Both the position numbers and the translations under genes were made by a program. The notes beneath the pieces are model-generated. The model ran no database searches. It was not told where the DNA came from and worked only from the letters and a program-made list of their open reading frames with translations. Below, in pieces: positions 25,019-34,317 of a stretch of DNA of 46,090 nt; positions within the stretch are counted from its first letter, which is position 1, and every line of letters starts with the position of its first letter. The DNA is taken from NCBI RefSeq assembly GCF_900089945.1, contig NZ_FLQY01000112.1, positions 1 to 46,090 of the forward strand, in the 5' to 3' direction. The DNA is from Candidatus Propionivibrio aalborgensis. GTDB lineage: Bacteria > Pseudomonadota > Gammaproteobacteria > Burkholderiales > Rhodocyclaceae.

Positions 25019-25762
25019 ATGCTGATCATTCCTGCGATTGACCTGAAGGACGGGGAGTGTGTCCGTCTCAAACAAGGGCTCATGGACGATGCCACCGTTT
25101 TCAACACGTCTCCTGGCGAACAAGCAGCACTCTGGCTTGAACAGGGTGCGCGCCGCCTGCATGTCGTCGATCTGAACGGCGCTTTTGCAGGCAAACCAAA
25201 AAATGAAAGCGCGATCAAGGAAATCGTCAAGGCGCTCGGCGATGAAATCCCGATTCAACTCGGCGGTGGAATCCGCGATCTCGATACCATCGAACGTTGC
25301 CTGGATGATGGCGTCAGCTACGTCATTATCGGGACAGCCGCGGTCAAGAATCCGGGTTTTCTGCATAATGCCTGCAGCGCTTTTCCGGGGCAAATCATCG
25401 TCGGGCTCGACGCCAGGGATGGCAAGGTGGCGGTCGATGGTTGGTCGAAGTTGACCGGGCACGATGTCATCGATCTGGCCAAGAAATGCGAAGACTATGG
25501 CGTCGAAGGCATCATTTACACCGATATCGGTCGTGACGGAATGCTCTCCGGAATCAACATCGAGGCAACGGTCAAACTGGCGCAAGCGCTGATGATTCCG
25601 GTGATCGCCAGCGGCGGCTTGTCGAGCATGGAAGACATCAGGCAGCTCTGCGCGGTCGAGCATGAAGGCATTTTCGCAACCATCGCCGGTCGAGCCATTT
25701 ACGATGGCTCGCTTGATTTCGCAGAGGCGCAGGAAGAGGCCGACCGCGCGACGCAGATCTGA
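25019..25762 (+). CDS. hisA: Phosphoribosylformimino-AICAR isomerase
   Basis: The 247-residue (beta/alpha)8 barrel has the two catalytic Asp in PAIDLKDG (Asp8) and IYTDIGRDG, and phosphate loops GGGIRD and ASGGLSS. It performs the Amadori-type isomerisation before HisF/HisH. A 60-bp spacer precedes it, with no clear Shine-Dalgarno sequence. Confidence 0.96.
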   Translation: MLIIPAIDLKDGECVRLKQGLMDDATVFNTSPGEQAALWLEQGARRLHVVDLNGAFAGKPKNESAIKEIVKALGDEIPIQLGGGIRDLDTIERCLDDGVSYVIIGTAAVKNPGFLHNACSAFPGQIIVGLDARDGKVAVDGWSKLTGHDVIDLAKKCEDYGVEGIIYTDIGRDGMLSGINIEATVKLAQALMIPVIASGGLSSMEDIRQLCAVEHEGIFATIAGRAIYDGSLDFAEAQEEADRATQI

Positions 25763-25812
25763 CGCTTCACAACCAACGTTTCACCTTTCCTACGAAAGCA
25801 GGGGAATCCGCT

Positions 25813-26574
25813 TTGGGCCTCGCTAAACGAATTATTCCCTGTCTTGACGTAACCGCGGGTCGGGTTGTCAAAGGTACCAATTTCATCGATCTGCGCGATG
25901 CCGGCGATCCCGTCGAGGTAGCCCGTCGCTATGACGATCAAGGTGCCGATGAAGTCACTTTTCTCGACATCACGGCATCGTCCGACCAGCGCGACATCAT
26001 TCTGCACATTGTCGAGGCTTGCGCAGCGCAGGTATTCATTCCGCTGACTGTTGGCGGTGGCGTGCGCACCGTGGCTGATGTGCGTCGTCTGCTCAATGCA
26101 GGCGCCGACAAGGTCAGCATGAACACCGCAGCAGTCGAAAATCCCGACCTCGTTGCCGAGGCGTCGGACAAGGTGGGCAACCAGTGCATTGTCGTCGCCA
26201 TCGACGCCAAGCAAGTGGCGCCGGGCCGGTGGGAAGTATTTACCCACGGTGGGCGGAAAAGAACCGGCCTCGATGCTGTCGAGTGGGCCTGCCGTGTGCA
26301 ACAGCTCGGTGCCGGCGAAATCCTGCTGACCAGCATGGATCGCGACGGAACGAAGAATGGTTTCGACTTGCCGCTGACCCGCGCCGTTTCCGATGCCATC
26401 GATATCCCGTTGATCGCCAGCGGGGGTGTCGGCAATCTTCAGCATCTCGCCGATGGAGTGACACAAGGCCATGCCGATGCGGTGCTGGCGGCCAGCATTT
26501 TCCACTTCGGCGAATACTCCGTTCTGCAGGCCAAAGAGTTCATGCGCGAGCGCGGTATCGAGGTGCGCCTGTGA
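25813..26574 (+). CDS. hisF: Imidazole glycerol phosphate synthase, cyclase subunit
   Basis: The 253-residue barrel partner of HisH has the catalytic Asp in [14 protein letters not shown] (Asp11) and in TSMDRDG, and the phosphate loops GGGVR and ASGGVGN. The start codon is TTG, with AGGGGA upstream, and gives the standard N-terminus. The stop overlaps the hisI GTG (GTGA). Confidence 0.95.
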   Translation: MGLAKRIIPCLDVTAGRVVKGTNFIDLRDAGDPVEVARRYDDQGADEVTFLDITASSDQRDIILHIVEACAAQVFIPLTVGGGVRTVADVRRLLNAGADKVSMNTAAVENPDLVAEASDKVGNQCIVVAIDAKQVAPGRWEVFTHGGRKRTGLDAVEWACRVQQLGAGEILLTSMDRDGTKNGFDLPLTRAVSDAIDIPLIASGGVGNLQHLADGVTQGHADAVLAASIFHFGEYSVLQAKEFMRERGIEVRL

Positions 26575-26981
26575 GCGATCTGGACACCAGTCTGAACTGG
26601 CTCGACGCGCTCAAGTGGGACGAGAGCGGGTTGATTACGACCATCGCGCAGGACGCAACGAGTGGCCGGGTGGTGATGTGCGCCTGGATGAACCGGGATG
26701 CGTTGCGGGAAACGGTTGCCAGCGGCAACGCAGTGTACTGGTCAAGGTCGCGCGGGCGGCTCTGGCGCAAGGGCGAGGAATCCGGGCATTTTCAGAAGGT
26801 ATTGTCCATCCGCGCCGACTGCGACGGCGATGTATTGTTGCTTTCTATCGAGCAGGTCGGCGGGATCGCCTGCCACACCGGCCGGGAAAGCTGCTTCTTT
26901 CTGGAGTTGCAAGGCGAACGATGGGTTCCGGCCGATCCGGTATTGAAAAATCCCAAGGAAATCTATTCGCGCGGCGTGTAG
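26571..26981 (+). CDS. hisI: Phosphoribosyl-AMP cyclohydrolase
   Basis: The 136-residue protein has the zinc/Mg motifs MCAWMN, GEESGH, RADCDGD and [13 protein letters not shown]. It opens the purine ring of phosphoribosyl-AMP. There is no fused HisE (pyrophosphohydrolase) domain, and no hisE gene follows, unlike the usual hisI-hisE pair of relatives. It starts at a GTG overlapping the hisF stop. Confidence 0.95.
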   Translation: MSDLDTSLNWLDALKWDESGLITTIAQDATSGRVVMCAWMNRDALRETVASGNAVYWSRSRGRLWRKGEESGHFQKVLSIRADCDGDVLLLSIEQVGGIACHTGRESCFFLELQGERWVPADPVLKNPKEIYSRGV

Positions 26982-27089
26982 CGTTCAGCGTGGTTTTTCT
27001 ATATCTCGCCCGCGCGGTCGCTTCGAAGCGCGTGTGAATCCGTGAACAATGCGGCAGAAGGTCCGGCGACCTATGGGCGGGGCCAGCAC

Positions 27090-27117
27090 TGAATCGGTGC
27101 AAACTTGCACCGATTCA
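27090..27117. promoter_or_regulatory. Perfect 13-bp inverted repeat between hisI and pelA
   Basis: TGAATCGGTGCAA and TTGCACCGATTCA flank two bases, with a further CAC/GTG outside after a one-base bulge. It lies 108 bp after hisI and about 85 bp before the chosen pelA start. With only a short T-stretch after it, it could be a his terminator or an operator for the pel operon. Confidence 0.6.
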
Positions 27118-27202
27118 GGTGTTTCACGTTAGAATTTCCGGCTACAAGCGCCTGAAAACCGCCAACCGCTGCGCCGGAAGCTTTTTTCGGGAAAGGTACC
27201 GT

Positions 27203-30028
27203 TTGCCAACTGAGCTGAATGCCCTCGTTCTCGGCAACCTCGCACCCCGTACCACGGGTTCTGTGCGGTTGCTGCTTCGGTGCGCACTTTCCGCTTGCCT
27301 GTTCGGGTGGCTGGTCTGCGTACAAGCGGCTTCTCCTTCTGTCGCGCTGCACTACGGTGCCGACGCGCCGCTGGAAGAGCTCAAAGCCTTCGATATCGTC
27401 GTCGTCGAACCGGATCACGGATTTGACCCGAAGCGCTATAGAAAGCCCTACAGCGAACTATATGCCTACATCGCCATTGGCGAAGTGCAGCCCTCGCGCG
27501 ACTATGCAGCGGCGATCCCGGCCAAACGCCTCCTGACCACCAATACGGACTGGGGGTCCAAGGTCATCGACCTGAGCTGGCCGGAGCTGCCGGTTTTCGT
27601 CGCCGACGCGATCGTCAGCCCGCTCTGGGAAAAGGGCTATCGGGGCTTTTTCCTCGACACGCTTGATTCCTACCGCCTGGTCAGCGGCATCGACGAAGCG
27701 GCGCAACAGAAAGGGTTGATTGCCGTTATCGAAACACTGCATCGGCGTTTTCCGGGCATTCGCCTGATTCTCAACCGTGGTTTCGAGATCGTGCCGGCCG
27801 TTCGCGACAAGATAAGCATGGTCGCCGCCGAGTCCTTGTTTCGTGGCTGGAACGCGGCCGCGCGCCGTTACGTGGAGGTACCGGCCAGTGATCGCGAGTG
27901 GCTACTCGGCCAGTTACGTCGGGTGCGTGACGAGTTCGGCGTACCGGTGCTGGCCATCGACTATCTGCCACCACAGGCGCGCGGCCAGATGCGCGAAACG
28001 GCCGAGCGCATACGCGCGCTCGGCATCGAGCCGTGGGTCACCGACGGGCAGATCGGCACAGTTGGCATCGGGCGCCGGGAAATCGTGCCGCGACGCATGC
28101 TGATGCTCTACGACGGCAGCCCTGGAGGCTTGCTGATCGAGCACCCGGCGCTGCGTTTTGCCGCCATGCCGATCCAGCACATGGGTTACACGATCGATTT
28201 CCGGGACTTGAACAAGCCGCTGCCCGCCGGCTCGCTAGCGGCGCGCTACGCCGGCATCGTGATCTGGGCCAATGCTCCGGTTGCGCGTGGCCGCCAAGTA
28301 GCAGACTGGCTGCAACAGCAGATCGATCAGGGCATGAAAGTCGCCATATTCAGTAGCTTTCCCTTTGCCGCAGAAGGCAGGCTGGCTAGCCGCCTTGGTT
28401 TGAGATCGGTGGCGGTATCGGGAACTCCCGGCCGTCTGACGGTCGCCAGCCAGGACGCGATGATGGGTTTTGAGGCGCCCCTCCAACCCGACCGTCGCAA
28501 TCTGACGACGTTGCAGTTGGCCGACGAACAAGGTCGATCACTGTTGAAATTGGCCGACGCTCGGGGGCAGACTTTCGACGCCGCCGCGCTAACCCGCTGG
28601 GGTGGGTACGTCCTCGACCCCTACGCCGTGGTCGGGTTGCCGGGCACCGAACAGTCGCGCTGGATCGTCGACCCCTTTGCCTTTATGCAGCAGGCGCTGG
28701 CGCTGCCCGATCTGCCGCTGCCCGATACGACGACCGAGAACGGCCGTCGCCTGATGTTCATTCACATCGACGGGGACGGCTACCCATCTCGTGCCGAGTT
28801 GCCAGGCACACCATTGGCCGGCGAAGCCCTGCTGACGCAAGTACTGCAGCGCTACCGGTTGCCGACGACGATGTCGGTGATCGAAGGTGAGGTTGCGCCG
28901 GACGGACTGTACCCGGCCCTCTCCGCCGAGATGGAGGCGATTGCCCGGCGCACCTTCGCGTTGCCCTACATCGAGATCGCCAGTCACAGTTTTTCGCACC
29001 CGTTCGACTGGAGTCGCGCCGAGCTGGCCGCGCCCAAGAAGAAGGACGACGAGAGCTACCATCTGGAGATCCCCGGCTACCAAATGAATCTGGAACGGGA
29101 AATCGTCGGTTCCGTCGACTACATTCGCAAGAATCTGGTGCCGCCCGGGAAACCCGTACGGATCATGCTGTGGAGCGGCGACGCAGCACCGCAGGCGCAG
29201 GCGCTGCGTATAGCCGAAAATGCCGGCCTGCTGAACATGAACGGCGGCAATACCGTCATCACCCGTTCGTTCCCCAGCCTGACCGCCGTTTCCCCTCTCG
29301 GTTATGCAATCGACGGCATCTTCCAGACCTTCGCACCGGTGATGAACGAGAACGTTTACACCAACCTTTGGCGAGGCCCGTTCTATGGCTTCGAGCGGGT
29401 CATCGAGACGTTCCAGATGACCGATTTCCCGCGACGGCTGAAGCCGATCGACATCTACTATCACACTTACTCGGCGAGCAAGCAGGCGTCGCTGAAAGCG
29501 CTGCACAAGGTCTACGACTGGTCGCTGGCACAGTCGCCCAACCTGATCCATGCCTCCGACTTCATCCGCAAGGCACTCGATTTCGAGACGATCGTACTGG
29601 CACGGGAAGACGGCGGCTGGCGCGTCCGCGGCAACGGTGAGTTGCGAACGCTGCGCGCGCCGCCAACAATGGGCTACCCGGACCGCCCGGCCTCCAAGGG
29701 TGTCGCCGGGTATGTCGCCGGCAACGAGGGCAACTATATTCATCTGGCCGGTGGCGACACGTTTCTGCGCTTTGCTGCAACCCGGACCGGCGCCGTCCAT
29801 CTTACCGACGCCAACGCCCGAGTGTCCGACTGGCAGTCGCTCGGGGCCGGGCTGCGCTTCTCCCTCAAGGGATATCAAGCCATCGAGTTTTCTCTGGCCA
29901 ACGCCAGCCGCTGCAGTGTACTTGCCAATGGGCGAGCGCTGACGCCACGGAAGAGCTCCGGCGGCGTTCAATCCTTCGGTATCAGCGATGCTGCTGCAAC
30001 GATCGAAACTCGCTGCCGCGACCGTTGA
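27203..30028 (+). CDS. pelA: Pel polysaccharide glycoside hydrolase/deacetylase PelA
   Basis: The protein (941 residues from this start, close to P. aeruginosa PelA) has a signal peptide, a GH114/166-like hydrolase domain (about 40-280, with GFFLDTLDSY and conserved acidic residues), a middle region, and a polysaccharide deacetylase domain with D523/D525 in HIDGDGY and H595/H599 in SHSFSHPFDW. It trims and de-N-acetylates Pel in the periplasm. I chose the TTG at 27203 because GAAAGG lies just upstream; a GTG at 27263 would leave a shorter signal peptide and is an alternative. A GTG at 27119 is too close to the inverted repeat. Confidence 0.93.
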   Translation: MPTELNALVLGNLAPRTTGSVRLLLRCALSACLFGWLVCVQAASPSVALHYGADAPLEELKAFDIVVVEPDHGFDPKRYRKPYSELYAYIAIGEVQPSRDYAAAIPAKRLLTTNTDWGSKVIDLSWPELPVFVADAIVSPLWEKGYRGFFLDTLDSYRLVSGIDEAAQQKGLIAVIETLHRRFPGIRLILNRGFEIVPAVRDKISMVAAESLFRGWNAAARRYVEVPASDREWLLGQLRRVRDEFGVPVLAIDYLPPQARGQMRETAERIRALGIEPWVTDGQIGTVGIGRREIVPRRMLMLYDGSPGGLLIEHPALRFAAMPIQHMGYTIDFRDLNKPLPAGSLAARYAGIVIWANAPVARGRQVADWLQQQIDQGMKVAIFSSFPFAAEGRLASRLGLRSVAVSGTPGRLTVASQDAMMGFEAPLQPDRRNLTTLQLADEQGRSLLKLADARGQTFDAAALTRWGGYVLDPYAVVGLPGTEQSRWIVDPFAFMQQALALPDLPLPDTTTENGRRLMFIHIDGDGYPSRAELPGTPLAGEALLTQVLQRYRLPTTMSVIEGEVAPDGLYPALSAEMEAIARRTFALPYIEIASHSFSHPFDWSRAELAAPKKKDDESYHLEIPGYQMNLEREIVGSVDYIRKNLVPPGKPVRIMLWSGDAAPQAQALRIAENAGLLNMNGGNTVITRSFPSLTAVSPLGYAIDGIFQTFAPVMNENVYTNLWRGPFYGFERVIETFQMTDFPRRLKPIDIYYHTYSASKQASLKALHKVYDWSLAQSPNLIHASDFIRKALDFETIVLAREDGGWRVRGNGELRTLRAPPTMGYPDRPASKGVAGYVAGNEGNYIHLAGGDTFLRFAATRTGAVHLTDANARVSDWQSLGAGLRFSLKGYQAIEFSLANASRCSVLANGRALTPRKSSGGVQSFGISDAAATIETRCRDR

Positions 30029-33000
30029 GCGCCCGCGGCTGGCGCCGCCGTGGTCGATCGCGTTGCTGGGCACGCTGGTGCTTGCCGTGCTGGTCGCCAT
30101 CTATCCGCACAAGGCACTGGTCAACCGCATTATCGAAGCACCGCAGAATGATCTCACCGATTCGTATCTTGTCAATCTGCTGCGAACCGATTCCGGGAAC
30201 CCGCAACTCGGCCTCACGCTGGCCCGCCATCAACTGGGCAGCGGCCTCTATGACAAGCTGGATATCACATTGGACAGGTTGCTCCAGTCACCCGACGAGG
30301 AAACCCGCCTGGAAGCGACGTGGCTGAGCTGGCGCGCCGCGGAGCAGCGCTTTCACCGCATGGACGCCGGGACACTGCAACAGGCCGACAGAATGGCGCA
30401 GCTGCGCACCAGGCTGCGTACACTGGCCGCCCTTGACTGGCCCGAGCACAGGACCATCGAGATTGCCCGCCTGGCATTGCAGTTCGGCGATACCCAGCTT
30501 GGCATCGAACTGCTGCAGCGGATCGCTGCCAGCGGTCAGGGGCGTTCTGCCGACTGGTACGCGGAGGCAGCACGCGCCGCCCTGGCTGGTGGCGAATACC
30601 TTGCGGCGGGCAAGTTCTTCCTGATCGCGGTGCGGCGTACGAGTCTGTCCGTCGAACAACGAAACTTTTTCATTGATGGCATGCTCGCGCTCCAGTCCGG
30701 CAATCAGGTGAAGGAGGCGCTGGCCCTTGCGGAAGAGGAGCTGGCCGTGACGCCGTCCCTGGGTGAAAGCTCGCAGGTGCTGGAACTGCTGGTGCGCTTT
30801 GCGCGCTCGGTCAAACGCCCGGACCTGGCCGACAAGTATGCACGCAAGCTCCTTCGTCTGTCGCTACTGCGACAGTGGAAACAGCAGCAGCTTGCGCAGG
30901 TTTACGGTATCCGTTGGCAACCCGTCAGCGAAAAGGGTGGCCCGCAACTGCCGTTCGATGACCGCATTTACACCCTTGGCTTTGAAGCCTTCCTCGACAA
31001 CCGGAAACTCGAGGATGCCTGGCAGGTGGCTGCCGCTGCGGTGCGCCAGGCGCCCAACAATCTGGCCTGGCGCGAACGGCTGGCACGTGTTTCGGAATGG
31101 ACCGGGCGTCCGGCGCTCGCGCTCACCCACTGGCTGTATCTGGCGCGCGCCAACGGCAGCGACGAAGCGTGGCAGGCAATACTGCGGCTCTCCCCCGGGC
31201 TGTTTGACGACAATGCCTTGCTGATAGCGCTTGAACACCAGTTGCGCCAGCAACCCGCCAATCCGGCACTGGCAGTGGAACTGGTCGCGACCTTCGAACG
31301 CCTGGGCGACCCCAGGGGGGCGATGCGCGTTCTCGAGCAGTTATACCGCCAGCGAAAACAGCCGGAACTGCTGGCCGTCATGGCTGAACTGGCCGGACGG
31401 ATGGGGGAAGACAAGACGGCGCTGGAGCTTTGGCAAAGCTTCATGACCGCGGACTCCTTGACAGCGGCGCAGGCGGTCCACGTCGCGACGCTCTACCTGA
31501 TACGCGGCGAGCAGGCCAGCGCACTGGCGGTACTTGAAAGCGCCGACGATGCCGACGAGAGTGACACTGCCGGCACCGCCTACTGGCGACTGCGCGGTGA
31601 CATCGCTGCGCGGCTCGGTGACGACAAGAAGGCCACCGCCGCCTATCGTCATGTGCTTGCCGGGCAGGAGGCGGTTGCCGGCGATCACGAGAATCTGGCC
31701 AGACTGCTGCTTGACGAGTACCCGCTCGAAGCTGCCCGCGTCAGCAGTGACGGCTGGCTGCGCTTCCGTAGCTCGAACCTGCTGTTGCAGGCGCTCAGTC
31801 TTTATGCCACGGCGGGGCGCTGGCAGGACATGGGCAAGCTGATGAGCACGCTGTCGGCAGAAGAATCCGCCCAGCTTCGCCAACAGGCCAGCTTCCTCCG
31901 CCTTTCGGCCCAGTACCGGATGGCTATCGGTCAGCGTAGCCTCGCGCTGGCCGACCTGGATGCGGCATTTGCGCTCTCCGCGGACAACGCCGACGTCCAG
32001 CAGGCGTTGCTTTGGCTCTTGGTCGAGAGCGGTGAAGGGAAGCGCCTGCGCAACGTGATGGCCGCGCACGAACGCGATTGGCAGCCTGACCCAGCGATGC
32101 ACGATGTACTGGCGGCCGCCAATCTCGCGCTGTCGATTCCGGACGTTGCCCTGCGCCGCTATCTGACCCCCAGGCTCGCCGCGCACCGCGACGATTTTCT
32201 GTGGCTGATGAACTATGCCGATGCGCTTGAGCAGAATCAGGAGTTGGATCGTGCCTGGCGACTGCGCAAGCAACTGCTGCTCGATGAAAAGATGCGCGAA
32301 CGACAGCAGGCCGCTGCCGAACAACTGCCACGAGAGATGGTCGCGCTACGGCGGGCTGCGCGCGCAAGACTGCTGATGCAAGCCAGGCCCGGTGACCCGG
32401 CCTATGCGACGCTACGCGAAATGCTCAGGCTCGATCGTGCTGCGGATGGCCAGTTGTCGCCATCGGCGCGCGATGCGGCCTTCGCCTGGCTGCTCGACGC
32501 CGAGCAGTACGACGCGGCGCGCGGCTGGCTCTGGCAGCAGTATGCGAAAACGGCGGCACGGCCACTGTGGGGGGAAATGCGCCTCGCCCTAGAATCCGGC
32601 GACCGCGCGCTGTCCGGCCAGTTGCTGGATGATTTTGCGCCGCTCATTCCGCGCAACGACCGCATCGAGGCCGCACGCCTGGCCGGCGATGTGCGGCTGG
32701 CCCAGAGCGAAGCCTTCGACGCGCAGACCGACTTGCCGGCAGACGATCCGCTGCACCTGCAACTGGGCGAGACGCTGCTGGCACACTCGCATCACGTGGG
32801 TGGCCGTGTCTGGCAGAACGATATTGGCTCGGTCGACGAACGAAACAGCGGTGTCAGCGCCCACATCGCCATCTCGCCGCGCCTGACGATGGATTTCGAA
32901 ATGGGGAAAATCACGCGCCACAACCGGGATCCCGCGACCATGGGGGAAACACCGGATGAGACTTCTCGCAGTGCGCGGATGGTGTGGCTGCATGACGAAG

Positions 33001-33716
33001 GCAAGACGAAGCTCACCGTTGCCGAACGCAACAGCTTCGAGAAGTACCATCCGCTGCTGATCGAGCACGAGCAGAATCTGGACAGGCGGCTGACGGCATC
33101 CTTCGCGCTCGGTCACGACCAGCCGGCCAACGAGTCGACCGCGCTGCGCGTCGGCGGCATGAAGGATATGGCTTCGGTATCGCTTGCCTACCATCTGACT
33201 CGTTTCGACCGCTTCATGGTCGAACGCAGCTATGATCGTTTCTATGCCCAGACCGGTGCCGAGCTTGGCAGCGGGCATGTCTGGCAATTCGAATACGGCC
33301 ATGCGTTGCGCACCGAGCCACGCAGTCTGGAGGCCAGCGTCTTCTGGTCGCAACACCGCTACAGCCAGAAATCCTACGTCAACGACCCGCAACTGGCCCC
33401 GCTGTTCCCGGCGGGTGAGTACAGCCCGTCGAGTGTCGGCACCTTCTTCGTTCCGACCAATTTCAACTTCAAGGGAATCCGCCTGTCGACGGACATGAAT
33501 TTCGAAGAGGACTACACGCGTGCGTGGCGCCCGTATGCCAGTATTGCCCGCACCTGGCACAGTGACGAAGGGCCGGGTTACGACCTTGCCGCAGGTATCG
33601 CCGGCAGTGTGTTCGGCGCCGATCACCTCAATCTCGGCTGGCGACTGAGTCGCGGTGGCGCCAACACCGACGGACTGGTGCGAGAATTCGGCTTCAACTA
33701 TCGCTTGCACTTCTAG
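29988..33716 (+). CDS. pelB: Pel outer-membrane export protein PelB
   Basis: The 1242-residue protein has an N-terminal membrane anchor (about 24-41), a very long helical tetratricopeptide-like region (about 60-870) and a C-terminal beta-rich part (about 900-1242) ending in FNYRLHF, typical of a 16-strand porin. It exports Pel and positions PelA. The ATG overlaps the end of pelA by 41 bp in another frame; no other in-frame ATG precedes the anchor. Length matches the family (about 1200). Confidence 0.92.
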   Translation: MLLQRSKLAAATVERPRLAPPWSIALLGTLVLAVLVAIYPHKALVNRIIEAPQNDLTDSYLVNLLRTDSGNPQLGLTLARHQLGSGLYDKLDITLDRLLQSPDEETRLEATWLSWRAAEQRFHRMDAGTLQQADRMAQLRTRLRTLAALDWPEHRTIEIARLALQFGDTQLGIELLQRIAASGQGRSADWYAEAARAALAGGEYLAAGKFFLIAVRRTSLSVEQRNFFIDGMLALQSGNQVKEALALAEEELAVTPSLGESSQVLELLVRFARSVKRPDLADKYARKLLRLSLLRQWKQQQLAQVYGIRWQPVSEKGGPQLPFDDRIYTLGFEAFLDNRKLEDAWQVAAAAVRQAPNNLAWRERLARVSEWTGRPALALTHWLYLARANGSDEAWQAILRLSPGLFDDNALLIALEHQLRQQPANPALAVELVATFERLGDPRGAMRVLEQLYRQRKQPELLAVMAELAGRMGEDKTALELWQSFMTADSLTAAQAVHVATLYLIRGEQASALAVLESADDADESDTAGTAYWRLRGDIAARLGDDKKATAAYRHVLAGQEAVAGDHENLARLLLDEYPLEAARVSSDGWLRFRSSNLLLQALSLYATAGRWQDMGKLMSTLSAEESAQLRQQASFLRLSAQYRMAIGQRSLALADLDAAFALSADNADVQQALLWLLVESGEGKRLRNVMAAHERDWQPDPAMHDVLAAANLALSIPDVALRRYLTPRLAAHRDDFLWLMNYADALEQNQELDRAWRLRKQLLLDEKMRERQQAAAEQLPREMVALRRAARARLLMQARPGDPAYATLREMLRLDRAADGQLSPSARDAAFAWLLDAEQYDAARGWLWQQYAKTAARPLWGEMRLALESGDRALSGQLLDDFAPLIPRNDRIEAARLAGDVRLAQSEAFDAQTDLPADDPLHLQLGETLLAHSHHVGGRVWQNDIGSVDERNSGVSAHIAISPRLTMDFEMGKITRHNRDPATMGETPDETSRSARMVWLHDEGKTKLTVAERNSFEKYHPLLIEHEQNLDRRLTASFALGHDQPANESTALRVGGMKDMASVSLAYHLTRFDRFMVERSYDRFYAQTGAELGSGHVWQFEYGHALRTEPRSLEASVFWSQHRYSQKSYVNDPQLAPLFPAGEYSPSSVGTFFVPTNFNFKGIRLSTDMNFEEDYTRAWRPYASIARTWHSDEGPGYDLAAGIAGSVFGADHLNLGWRLSRGGANTDGLVREFGFNYRLHF

Positions 33717-33766
33717 ACTAGAACGAACACGAACGGATTAAACGGATCAACCACAGGAGGCTCACC

Positions 33767-34303
33767 ATGAAACGCACTGTCCAAGGCTTCGCCGTAATGG
33801 CAGCGATCCTGCTTCTCGCCGCATGCTCCACGCTCGACCGTAGCGAGGCACCCGTCCTCAGCAGCAAGGCACAATGGGTCTTGCTGCCTTTCGCCAACTT
33901 CACCGAAACACCACTGGCCGGCAGTCGGGCGGAGGCGGTTGCGGAAGGCGTGCTGCGTGCGCAGGGCGTCGCGAAGCTACGTCGCTACCCGGCTGCTTTG
34001 CAGCAGGAAGCGCTTTTCGAACCGGGCGATCGCAAGCAGTACGAGGCGGCGCTTGAATGGGCGCGCGCCGAGGGCGCGCGTTACGCGCTCACTGGCAGCG
34101 TCGAGGAGTGGCGCTACAAAGTCGGTGTCGACGGCGAGCCTGCCGTTGGCATTGCCGTGTCCATCATCGATGTGCCAACCGGGGAAACCCTGTGGAGCGG
34201 TGTCGGGGCAAAGGCCGGCTGGAGCCGGGATTCGCTTGCAGCCGTTGCACAGCAGTTGATGCGCAAGCTGATCGGCGATGGCCTTTCGGCGCGCAAGGAC
34301 TGA
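33767..34303 (+). CDS. pelC: Pel outer-membrane lipoprotein PelC
   Basis: The 178-residue lipoprotein has its lipobox LLAAC with Cys20 and a domain matching PelC, which assembles as a ring of twelve on the periplasmic side of PelB. AGGAGG precedes the ATG. It lies 50 bp after pelB and 14 bp before pelD. Confidence 0.9.
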   Translation: MKRTVQGFAVMAAILLLAACSTLDRSEAPVLSSKAQWVLLPFANFTETPLAGSRAEAVAEGVLRAQGVAKLRRYPAALQQEALFEPGDRKQYEAALEWARAEGARYALTGSVEEWRYKVGVDGEPAVGIAVSIIDVPTGETLWSGVGAKAGWSRDSLAAVAQQLMRKLIGDGLSARKD

Positions 34304-34317
34304 GCGGAAAAGCAGTC

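Noticed and set aside
28589-30100. Minus-strand open frame of 503 codons
   Set aside because: Antisense to pelA, which has all catalytic motifs; the minus reading shows no domain.
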